DNA from: Morganella morganii_D
Lineage (GTDB): Bacteria; Pseudomonadota; Gammaproteobacteria; Enterobacterales; Enterobacteriaceae
Assembly (NCBI GenBank): GCA_044772875.1
Contig: CP173058.1
Location: 1-64,000 of the forward strand
Direction: 5' to 3'
Length of the DNA: 64,000 bases
Numbering within the stretch: position 1 is the first letter of the stretch; every line of letters begins with the position of its first letter. Below are positions 7,947 through 14,971 of this stretch, one piece after another. Made by a program: the position numbers and the translations under genes. The notes under the pieces were generated by a model. That model saw nothing but the letters and a program-made list of their open reading frames with translations, had not been told where the DNA came from and did no database searches.

Positions 7947-9584
7947 TCAGTGATTATCTTCTTCGAATATATCCTGAACGGAAATACCTAACCGCTGCAT
8001 GCGGGATAATAATGTCGTCCGTTTCAGTCCCAGACGGGTTGCGGCACCCCGGGCACCGGCGACCACACCATTAGTGGTTTTCAGGGCAGCAATAATCCGG
8101 TCGCGCTCTTCGTCATCATTCTCCGGAGCGGCAGTCTGCATCCGTTTTTCCAGTGAACTCGGTGTCTCCAGCACGGTTTTCAGGCGTGAATGCTTGGGTA
8201 TATTCAGTTCATGCAACTGAATATTAAGGGTATTTCCGCGAGTCAGGATCACCGCCCGCTCAATCACATTTTCCAGCTCGCGCACATTGCCCGGCCACGG
8301 ATAGCGGCTCAGTTGTTTCAGTGCATCACGCGGGATACAGTCGATATTGCGGTTCATCCGGCGGGCGATTTTCTGTGTGAAGTAGGTCGCCAGCAGCGGG
8401 ATATCTTCCGGGCGCTCGCGCAGCGGCGGGATCCAGATAGGGAACACGTTCAGCCGGTAGTAGAGATCTTCACGGAATCCGCGCTCATCGGTCATGGATT
8501 TCAGGTTACGGTTGGTCGCGGCAATCAGCCGTACATCCACCGGAATCACCTTATTACCGCCGATGCGTTCAATTTCCCTCTCCTGTAACACCCGCAGCAG
8601 TTTTGGCTGAAGATCCAGCGGCATATCACCGATTTCATCAAGAAACAGGGTGCTTTTATCCGCCATTTCAAAACGGCCGATATGGGTTGTTGTCGCACCG
8701 GTGAATGCCCCTTTGTCATGCCCGAACAGGTCGCTTTCCAGCAGGCCGGACGGGATGGCCGCGCAGTTCATTTTGATCATACTGCGGTGATGGCGGTCAC
8801 TCAGGCGGTGGATAGCGCGGGCGATAAGCTCCTTCCCGGTGCCGGTTTCGCCGAGGATAAGCACGGTGCTGTCGCTGGCGGCAACCAGATCCACCTGTTC
8901 CAGAATGTTGCGCATGGCATCACTCTGAAAAATGATTTCACTGAAACTTTCGTTATTATGAATCTGTTCGTTCAGCCACAGGTTTTCATGCTTCAGGCTG
9001 TCTTTCAGGCGGGTGATCTCTTCATAGGCTGCAGCGTTATCCACCGCAATGGCAAACCGGGCTGCTATCTGCTTGAGAAGATTACAGTTATCGTCAGTGA
9101 AAATATGATTATTTTCATGAGACAGCACCAGAACACCCAGTGGCTTGTGGTTAAATGCCAGCGGCAGCAGCAGAGTTTCTGTCATTCCCTGCGCGCAGAC
9201 ATGCTGATACAGCGGATCTTCGGTGGCGCTGTCGAGTGTCAGGCGCATCGGCTGGTTACTGTCCAGAACCTGTGCCAGATCAGGATGCAATTCATCCAGA
9301 TGATATAATGTCTTTTCTGCGGGTTTCCGTGGCTGGTAATAGCTGGAATAACAAAGATATACAGCAGAGCTGTAATTATCACACAACGCAATACTTATCT
9401 GGCTCAGCCCGAAAAACCGGTGGATCTCGCGGGAGACCTCAGCAACCAAGCCGTCCATCTCCAGATGGGAAAGTACTGAGTTGGTGATATCAACCAATAT
9501 CCGGTACTGGTCACGTTCATGGCGTATGTGTTCGGTCTTGTCAGTGTTGTCCACAACGTCTCCGCTCGTCTTCGTCTTTCTCAT
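7947..9584 (-). CDS. fhlA: FhlA-like sigma-54 activator with a single GAF domain
   Basis: A 545-residue enhancer-binding protein. One GAF domain covers about 25-185, then a sigma-54 AAA+ domain with Walker A GETGTGKE, the sigma-54 contact loop GAFTGA and Walker B FLDEIGD, then a Fis-type helix-turn-helix ending in GLKRTTLLSRMQRLGI. It aligns well with E. coli FhlA (692 residues, from memory) but only from its second GAF domain onward, so the first ~175 residues are missing. It should activate fdhF and hydN when formate accumulates. The start is uncertain: the ATG at 9584 has AGGA touching it, while a GTG at 9554 has GGAG five bases upstream. HyfR-type paralogues are the alternative. Confidence 0.85.
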   Translation of the reverse strand: MRKTKTSGDVVDNTDKTEHIRHERDQYRILVDITNSVLSHLEMDGLVAEVSREIHRFFGLSQISIALCDNYSSAVYLCYSSYYQPRKPAEKTLYHLDELHPDLAQVLDSNQPMRLTLDSATEDPLYQHVCAQGMTETLLLPLAFNHKPLGVLVLSHENNHIFTDDNCNLLKQIAARFAIAVDNAAAYEEITRLKDSLKHENLWLNEQIHNNESFSEIIFQSDAMRNILEQVDLVAASDSTVLILGETGTGKELIARAIHRLSDRHHRSMIKMNCAAIPSGLLESDLFGHDKGAFTGATTTHIGRFEMADKSTLFLDEIGDMPLDLQPKLLRVLQEREIERIGGNKVIPVDVRLIAATNRNLKSMTDERGFREDLYYRLNVFPIWIPPLRERPEDIPLLATYFTQKIARRMNRNIDCIPRDALKQLSRYPWPGNVRELENVIERAVILTRGNTLNIQLHELNIPKHSRLKTVLETPSSLEKRMQTAAPENDDEERDRIIAALKTTNGVVAGARGAATRLGLKRTTLLSRMQRLGISVQDIFEEDNH

Positions 9585-9789
9585 TCCTGATCCGGACGGA
9601 TTGCTCTTAAAATTAATTCTGCTCTGAATAGTTATAGGTATAAATAAGTCTCAGAGAGGTAATAACCATTATTGTAATGACTCTATAAAAAAAGAATATC
9701 GTTGTCTGATTTAAGTTTGATCCAATCCCCTGTTTTTCGGCGGGATGAAAACCTAATATATTATGACACATACTGATGATAAAAATTAT

Positions 9790-9806
9790 CGTCAAAAATG
9801 TCGAAC
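9790..9806 (+). promoter_or_regulatory. Probable FhlA upstream activating element of hydN
   Basis: CGTCAAAAATGTCGAAC is the same 17 bases found inverted upstream of fdhF (5379-5395). It lies about 92 bp ahead of the -24 element of the hydN promoter. A further TGACGAATATTC/TGACACA cluster follows at 9811-9836 and may be part of the site. Confidence 0.6.
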
Positions 9807-9895
9807 TGTGTGACGAATATTCTCATTATGACACACAGCACGGCAGCATTATTTATTAATACGCTGATTTCACTGAAATTAAAAAAAATGTCAGA

Positions 9896-9912
9896 CTGGC
9901 ACGATGCATGCT
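9896..9912 (+). promoter_or_regulatory. Sigma-54 promoter of hydN-hypA-hypC
   Basis: CTGGCACGATGCATGCT has GG (9898-9899) and GC (9910-9911) separated by ten bases; TGGCACG is the consensus -24 form. It lies about 80 bp before the hydN ATG. Confidence 0.82.
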
Positions 9913-9994
9913 TATTTTCTGATTATTCTAACCAGAGGACGACTGCACCGGAGTGCCGGATGTGAAGTCGCCGCGTATCATTCAGGAGAGTATG

Positions 9995-10543
9995 ATGAAC
10001 CGTTTCATCATTGCAGACCCAAAAAAGTGCATTGGCTGTCACACATGTGAAGTCGCTTGTGTTGTTTCGCATCAAGAGCAGGAAACCGGTATTGAAACAG
10101 TGGTGAAAGATGAATTCTTTCCCCGTATTCATGTGATGAAAGGATACACCATCAGTACGGCGGTTGTCTGCCGTCAGTGTGAAGATGCACCGTGTGCCAA
10201 TGTCTGTCCGAACGGCGCTATCAGCCGTAAAGATGATTTTGTGTATGTCGATCAGGCAAAATGTATCGGCTGCAAAACCTGTGTGATTGCCTGTCCTTAC
10301 GGCACCATGGAAGTGGTCAGCCGCCCTGTTGCACAACAGACCACCGCACTGAACACGATCCCGCAGTACCGTGCGGAAGCCCGCAAATGTGACTTATGCC
10401 ATACCCGCGCGGGCGGGCCTGCCTGTGTGGAAGTGTGTCCGACTCATGCATTAATGGTGGTTGACCGCAACCGGATGGATGAGATTGTGAAAGAACGCCG
10501 CCGCCGCGCAGCATTTGAAATGCCGGCCGGCCTGATGTCCTGA
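9995..10543 (+). CDS. hydN: Ferredoxin-type electron carrier HydN
   Basis: A 182-residue polyferredoxin with four [4Fe-4S] motifs: CIGCHTCEVAC, CRQCEDAPCANVC, CIGCKTCVIAC and CDLCHTRAGGPACVEVC. It closely follows remembered E. coli HydN (MNRFIIAD.., VCRQCEDAPCANVCPNGAISR). HydN is thought to carry electrons for, or help assemble, formate dehydrogenase H and hydrogenase. The ATG at 9995 has AGGAG six bases upstream and matches the family start; ATG 9992 and an upstream GTG at 9953 are less likely. It leads an operon with hypA and hypC behind a sigma-54 promoter. HycB/HyfA-type subunits are close relatives. Confidence 0.88.
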   Translation: MNRFIIADPKKCIGCHTCEVACVVSHQEQETGIETVVKDEFFPRIHVMKGYTISTAVVCRQCEDAPCANVCPNGAISRKDDFVYVDQAKCIGCKTCVIACPYGTMEVVSRPVAQQTTALNTIPQYRAEARKCDLCHTRAGGPACVEVCPTHALMVVDRNRMDEIVKERRRRAAFEMPAGLMS

Positions 10544-10553
10544 GGACAGACTG

Positions 10554-10895
10554 ATGCATGAGGTTGCGTTATGCCAGAATGCGCTTGATATTATTGAGCA
10601 GCAGGCAAAACAGAGCGGGGCGCAGCGCGTCACTGCTGTCTGGCTTGAATTGAGTGCGGTATCCTGCATCGAAGAGGGGGCTCTGCATTTTTGCTTCGAT
10701 ATCGTCTGCCGTGATTCACTGGCAGAAAATGCCGTACTGCATGTCACCACCGTCCCGGCGCAGGCCTGGTGCCGGGAATGTCAGAAACCGGTCAGTGTGG
10801 CCGGATTTAATACCGGGTGTCCGCACTGCGGCAGCCATAACCTGCAGGTGGACAGCAGTGATGCCATGCAGGTCAGACAAATTGAGATTCAGTAG
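10554..10895 (+). CDS. hypA: Hydrogenase nickel-insertion protein HypA/HybF
   Basis: A 113-residue protein beginning with the invariant nickel-binding MHE and carrying the zinc site CRECQ (about residues 73-77) and CPHCG (about 88-92). HypA works with HypB to load nickel into the large subunit of [NiFe]-hydrogenases in the cytoplasm. It starts ten bases after hydN and is followed by hypC, so it shares the formate-controlled promoter. hypB, hypD and hypE, which usually follow, are not here; they must lie elsewhere if the hydrogenase is functional. Confidence 0.93.
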   Translation: MHEVALCQNALDIIEQQAKQSGAQRVTAVWLELSAVSCIEEGALHFCFDIVCRDSLAENAVLHVTTVPAQAWCRECQKPVSVAGFNTGCPHCGSHNLQVDSSDAMQVRQIEIQ

Positions 10896-10931
10896 TCCGG
10901 TAAGGACATATCAGTCAATCAGGAGCCGGTT

Positions 10932-11204
10932 ATGTGTTTAGGTATTCCCGGGCAAATCGTTGCCGTGGGTGACTCTGTAACAGACAATGCGCAGGTGGAA
11001 GTATGTGGTGTCAGACGGGATGTGAACATCGCGCTGGTTTGTGAAGGTGAGCCATCAGCAATGCTGGGGAAATGGGTGCTGGTTCATGTGGGTTTTGCGA
11101 TGAGCATTATCGACGAACAGGAAGCCCGTGATACGCTGGATGCATTGCTGGCCATGGAAAGTGTTGAAGAGGATGTATCGTATTTTCTGCGTGGTAATGC
11201 GTAA
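10932..11204 (+). CDS. hypC: Hydrogenase maturation chaperone HypC/HybG
   Basis: A 90-residue protein beginning MCLGIPGQIV, with the essential Cys2 that binds HypD and the hydrogenase large-subunit precursor during transfer of the Fe(CN)2CO group. The AMLGKWVLVHVGFAMSIIDE segment is typical of the family. A GGAG sequence lies eight bases ahead of the ATG. It is the last gene of the hydN-hypA-hypC operon and is followed by a strong terminator. HypC versus HybG cannot be settled from sequence alone. Confidence 0.92.
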   Translation: MCLGIPGQIVAVGDSVTDNAQVEVCGVRRDVNIALVCEGEPSAMLGKWVLVHVGFAMSIIDEQEARDTLDALLAMESVEEDVSYFLRGNA

Positions 11205-11228
11205 GAGTATAACATTCTGTTACCTTGT

Positions 11229-11260
11229 AAAAAACACCCGTGCTGACGGGTGTTTTTTAT
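11229..11260 (+). terminator. Terminator of the hydN-hypA-hypC operon
   Basis: AAAAAACACCCG / CGGGTGTTTTTT hairpin with a TGCTGA loop and a T-rich tail, about 25 bases after the hypC stop. Confidence 0.93.
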
Positions 11261-11987
11261 TACAGAGAAAGAGTTTCGGTTGTTATGAATAATAAACCGG
11301 AAAATTAAATATTTTTCTGTATTTATTTTCAGGATGTTTTATTTTATACGGTGATGATTTTATCTTTTCTGGTAATAATGGTTTTTATTATTTAAATCCG
11401 GCATTGATGAAATATATATTTTTGTTATTGTTTTTTGTAGTGACAAATAATAAATTTGTTGCCGGAAGAAATGGTGGCATCTTTAAAATAGCCGGAATAC
11501 ACCATTTGTTAATCACAGCATGCCCGGCTCTGTCCTTTTTTAATCCCTGCCGGCATGGGGTTTCAGCCGGAATCGTAACCGTATGCTCGCAGCAGGAAAA
11601 CAGACCTGATGGTATACTTTTTTTGATGCCTGAATATGTTACGGTAACTGGTTTTTTCCGGTTTATATTTTTTATTCTGTGTCTTTATTATTTATTTCCT
11701 GTGACAGAGTTATGGTGATAATTATTTTCTATAACTTCGTGATGATGGTTGTTTTATAACTGATAAGGTTGTTTCTCTTCCGGTGTTATTTAATAACATA
11801 TTAATGAATCTGTTTTTCCTGTATCAGTAAGATTAAAATCCGGTTACAGAAAAATAAATTGCCGGATATATCACCGTTACCCGTCGGATTCTGAATTATC
11901 TTAGAGAGTTGGTACTCGCATTCAGTACCGTATCTGTGGTTTCATAGTTTCTGAAAAACAGGACAAGGGGATACAGGGGACAGGGAT
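11261..11987 (+). other. AT-rich stretch without a convincing gene
   Basis: About 730 bases, much more AT-rich than the flanks. An open frame of 104 codons (11404-11718) encodes a hydrophobic start but has no ribosome binding site and an irregular composition, so I do not call it. The right end should hold the promoter of the GH32 gene. An inverted TACTCGCATTCAGTA near 11911-11925 is the only short dyad I noticed. Confidence 0.6.
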
Positions 11988-13400
11988 ATGGCACAGACAG
12001 CACTGTGGTCAGGGATTGTGCAGGCCTTAATGAAGCACCAGGGACGGGCTCAGCGGGATATGCATTATCCCGGCTGGCATACTGCGCCGGTGTGCGGTCT
12101 GATGGATGATCCGGCCGGATTTATTTATCACAAGGGTCTCTGGCACCTGTTCTATCAGTGGAATCCGTTTGGCTGCGAACATCAGCATCCGTGCTGGGGG
12201 CACTGGTCTTCGGCGGATCTGGTCAGCTGGACACATGAGCCGGTCGCGCTGCTGCCGTCCGGTAATTATGATACCGGCGGTTGTTTTTCCGGCAGTGCAG
12301 TAGCGAATGACGATATATTGACACTCTGCTATACCGGCAGTCTTAATTACCGTGACGGTTCACGGACATCGTGGCAGTGTCTGGCCAGGGAAAAACCGGG
12401 CGGCGGGTTTGAGAAATACGGTTCCGCACTGGGACTCCCGGAAGGATACAGTGCCGATGTGACCAATCCTAAGGTCTGGCAGCACCGTGGCCAGTGGTAC
12501 ATGGTGCTGGGCGCCCGTGATGTGAATGACAGAGGTTGTGTACTGCTGTATGACGCGGCAGAGCTGGGGGAATGGGTATCGCGGGGCGTACTGGCCGGCA
12601 GCCGCTGCGGCGGGCTGAGAGATGCAGGGTATTTGTGGGAAAATCCGGATTTCTTCCGGCTCAATAATGAGTGGGTGCTGCTGTGCTGTCCCCGTGGTAT
12701 GCCGCGCGAACCCACCCGTTTTCTTAATACCTCTCCCGGCGCGTATCTGGTCGGGCAGTTTGATTATGAAAGTAAAACCTTCCGCCACAAGCCGCAGATG
12801 TATGAAGCGGATGGCGGGTTTGAATTTTATGCTCCGCAGACAACGCTGGCCCCGGACGGACGGCGTATTATGGTTGCACTGATGGGAGGCCCGGGCGGTG
12901 AAGAGATGCGGCAGCCGACAGTCAAAAACGGCTGGCTTCACCAGATGACCTGCCCCCGCGAGCTGACACTGCATAACGGGCAGTTGTACCAGCGGCCGGT
13001 GAAGGAGCTGGAGGCTTTGCGTGGTACGGGCGGGCAGTGGTCAGGTGAGGCCGATAATGCGCTGGAACTCAGTGCCGGGCGGCTGGAAGTAATTATCAGG
13101 CTTTCCGGCCCGCTTATCCTGAATTTCAGCAAACAGCTGATCTTTTCCTATGACGGGCATGAGATCCGCCTCTCCCGCCGCAGTCTGGTCAGCGGTGACT
13201 GGCTTCACCGCTACTGGCAGGGAGAGGTGACACAGCTGCATATTTTCACGGATCATTCGAGTGTGGAAATTTTTATCAATGACGGCGAGGCGGTGATGAG
13301 CAGCCGTTATTTCCCGCAGCAGCCCGCGACACTGGTATTCCGTGGTCTTTCACCTGTTCAGCTCAGCTACTGGCAGCTTAACCGCGCGGAAGTGGCCTGA
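11988..13400 (+). CDS. Glycoside hydrolase family 32 (sucrose-6-phosphate hydrolase-like), orphan
   Basis: A 470-residue cytoplasmic GH32 enzyme, the usual length of ScrB/SacA invertases. The five-bladed propeller motifs are recognisable but altered: the nucleophile region reads LMDDPAGF (Asp41) rather than WMNDPNG, the second motif is ARDV (Arg177-Asp178) rather than RDP, and the acid/base region is WENPDFF (Glu218) rather than WECPD. All three catalytic carboxylates are therefore kept. It should cleave a beta-fructofuranoside such as sucrose-6-phosphate. No sucrose PTS, permease, fructokinase or regulator is next to it, so the true substrate is unclear. It converges on the frd operon. Confidence 0.85.
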   Translation: MAQTALWSGIVQALMKHQGRAQRDMHYPGWHTAPVCGLMDDPAGFIYHKGLWHLFYQWNPFGCEHQHPCWGHWSSADLVSWTHEPVALLPSGNYDTGGCFSGSAVANDDILTLCYTGSLNYRDGSRTSWQCLAREKPGGGFEKYGSALGLPEGYSADVTNPKVWQHRGQWYMVLGARDVNDRGCVLLYDAAELGEWVSRGVLAGSRCGGLRDAGYLWENPDFFRLNNEWVLLCCPRGMPREPTRFLNTSPGAYLVGQFDYESKTFRHKPQMYEADGGFEFYAPQTTLAPDGRRIMVALMGGPGGEEMRQPTVKNGWLHQMTCPRELTLHNGQLYQRPVKELEALRGTGGQWSGEADNALELSAGRLEVIIRLSGPLILNFSKQLIFSYDGHEIRLSRRSLVSGDWLHRYWQGEVTQLHIFTDHSSVEIFINDGEAVMSSRYFPQQPATLVFRGLSPVQLSYWQLNRAEVA

Positions 13401-13410
13401 CGACGGCAGA

Positions 13411-13441
13411 CAAAAAAATACCGGCTCCTGAGAGCCGGTAT
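13411..13441 (-). terminator. Terminator of the frdABCD operon
   Basis: Perfect ten-base arms ATACCGGCTC/GAGCCGGTAT with a four-base loop. The seven-base T-run lies on the minus strand, so it ends frdD transcription; it may also slow the convergent GH32 transcript. Confidence 0.88.
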
Positions 13442-13458
13442 GTTATGACTGACAATCA

Positions 13459-13815
13459 TTACAGCGTGAACACACCAATGACCGCCATGACACTGAGGAT
13501 GGTTGCCAGGCCGTAAAAGACCCAGCGTCCTGCAGGAACATGAATTTTCAGGTCATGCATGCAGTGGTGGATACGGTGCAGCGCACACCACAGCGGCAGG
13601 ATAATCATCAGCAGCAGGAAAATCTTCCCGATAAAGCCCTGGCAGAACGCCAGGATACGGCCGTAACTGAGCATATCCGGTGCGAGGCCGAACGGGATCA
13701 GGAAGGCCAGCAGTACAATAACGGCCGGTGAAACAATAGCACTCCACATGCCGCCTGCGCCAAACAATCCCCAGAAAACCGGTTCCTGTGAGCGTTTCGG
13801 ATTCGGATTAATCAT
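13459..13815 (-). CDS. frdD: Fumarate reductase membrane subunit D
   Basis: A 118-residue protein with three hydrophobic helices, one of the two membrane anchors (with FrdC) that hold the catalytic FrdAB dimer on the inner membrane and bind menaquinol. It matches remembered E. coli FrdD in MINPNPKRS, EPVFWGLFGAGGMWSA and LKIHVPAGRWVFYGLA. The ATG at 13815 gives that family start and has AAGGAAGGGA just upstream; the open frame runs seven codons further. Last gene of frdABCD. Confidence 0.96.
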   Translation of the reverse strand: MINPNPKRSQEPVFWGLFGAGGMWSAIVSPAVIVLLAFLIPFGLAPDMLSYGRILAFCQGFIGKIFLLLMIILPLWCALHRIHHCMHDLKIHVPAGRWVFYGLATILSVMAVIGVFTL

Positions 13816-13832
13816 ATCAGTTCCCTTCCTTA

Positions 13833-14225
13833 TCACAGTAATGCAACGGCCAGAATGACGGCGTTAACAATGAGGGTCACGATCCAGAGCAGACGGACAA
13901 TCGGCTCCGGTCCCATTTTTTCGTCTTTGATAACGATATTGACGGCTTTCGGTGCCAGCTGAAACCAGGTCACTGTGTGCAGCAGGGTTCCGGCCAGGGT
14001 CAGAATATTCACCAGTACCACCACCGGGTTTTGCAGAAGATGGACATAACCTGCCCAGTCCGCCGGGCCGCCCTTGAGGCAGTAAACACCGTACATGACC
14101 AGCAGGCTGAACCAGAGCTGAACCACTGCGGTGCCTTCCCGCAGCATATAAAAACGGTAAAAACCGAGTTTATTCCACCATGTCGGTGTCATTTCACGCA
14201 CATAAGGCTTACGTTTGGTCGTCAT
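13833..14225 (-). CDS. frdC: Fumarate reductase membrane subunit C
   Basis: A 130-residue protein with three transmembrane helices. It matches E. coli FrdC at MTTKRKPYVREMTPTWWNKL and FYRFYMLREGTAVVQLWFS. FrdC and FrdD together form the quinol-binding anchor that passes electrons from menaquinol to the iron-sulfur subunit during anaerobic fumarate respiration. It sits between frdB (11 bp) and frdD (17 bp) in one transcript. Confidence 0.97.
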   Translation of the reverse strand: MTTKRKPYVREMTPTWWNKLGFYRFYMLREGTAVVQLWFSLLVMYGVYCLKGGPADWAGYVHLLQNPVVVLVNILTLAGTLLHTVTWFQLAPKAVNIVIKDEKMGPEPIVRLLWIVTLIVNAVILAVALL

Positions 14226-14236
14226 TTCTCTCTTCC

Positions 14237-14971
14237 TTATTGTGGTTTCAGACGGGCAATAATGTAATCTTCCGCACTGGCGGCTTTACCCTGCTGAATC
14301 GCTGCTGCCGGGTCCACATGTTTCGGACAGACTTCCGAGCAGTAACCCACGAAGGTACAGGTCCATACGCCGTTATCGCCGTTGATTTGTTTCATCCGCT
14401 CTTTTTTGCCGTGATCGCGGCTGTCAGTGTTATAACGCTGCGCCAGTGTCAGCACACCCGGGCCGAGGAATTCAGGATTCAGACCGAACTGCGGACAGGC
14501 CGCGTAGCACAGGCCGCAGTTAATGCAGCCGGAGAACTGATGGTATTTCGCCATCTGTCCCGGCGTCTGGTTATTCGGGCCTTCGGACGGTTTGCGGTCA
14601 TTGCCGATAATGTAAGGCTTAATCGCTTCCAGACTCTCGATAAAGTGCGTCATATCCACAACCAGGTCACGCTCGATCGGGAAGTTGCCGAGCGCTTCAA
14701 CCTGCATACCCTGCGGGTATTCGCGCAGGAAGGTTTTGCAGGCGAGTTTCGGCACTTTGTTGACCATCATGCCGCAGGAGCCGCAGATAGCCATCCGGCA
14801 GGACCAGCGGTAGGAAAGATCCGGCGCCAGGTTGTCTTTGATATAGCCCAATGCATCCAGCAGTGACGTCTGCTCATCGTAAGGCACCTGATACGTGACA
14901 GCATGCGGCGCATTATCCGCTTCCGGGTTATAGCGCATCACTGACATTTTCAGCATTTTCATCTCAGCCAT
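14237..14971 (-). CDS. frdB: Fumarate reductase iron-sulfur subunit
   Basis: A 244-residue subunit with an N-terminal [2Fe-2S] domain (SCRMAICGSCGMMV, then ACKTF) and a C-terminal domain with CINCGLCYAACP and CSEVCPKHVDP for the [4Fe-4S] and [3Fe-4S] clusters. It wires electrons from the quinol site in FrdCD to the flavin of FrdA. The ATG at 14971 gives the family start MAEMKML and overlaps the end of frdA by eight bases, which implies translational coupling; the open frame extends 20 codons upstream into frdA without support. Confidence 0.97.
   Translation of the reverse strand: MAEMKMLKMSVMRYNPEADNAPHAVTYQVPYDEQTSLLDALGYIKDNLAPDLSYRWSCRMAICGSCGMMVNKVPKLACKTFLREYPQGMQVEALGNFPIERDLVVDMTHFIESLEAIKPYIIGNDRKPSEGPNNQTPGQMAKYHQFSGCINCGLCYAACPQFGLNPEFLGPGVLTLAQRYNTDSRDHGKKERMKQINGDNGVWTCTFVGYCSEVCPKHVDPAAAIQQGKAASAEDYIIARLKPQ

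Noticed and set aside
9613..9795. Upstream remnant of the missing FhlA GAF domain
   Set aside because: No FhlA-like residues in any frame here; it is regulatory AT-rich DNA.
11404..11718. Open frame of 104 codons with a hydrophobic start in the AT-rich gap after hypC
   Set aside because: No ribosome binding site, irregular composition and no family resemblance; the stretch looks non-coding.
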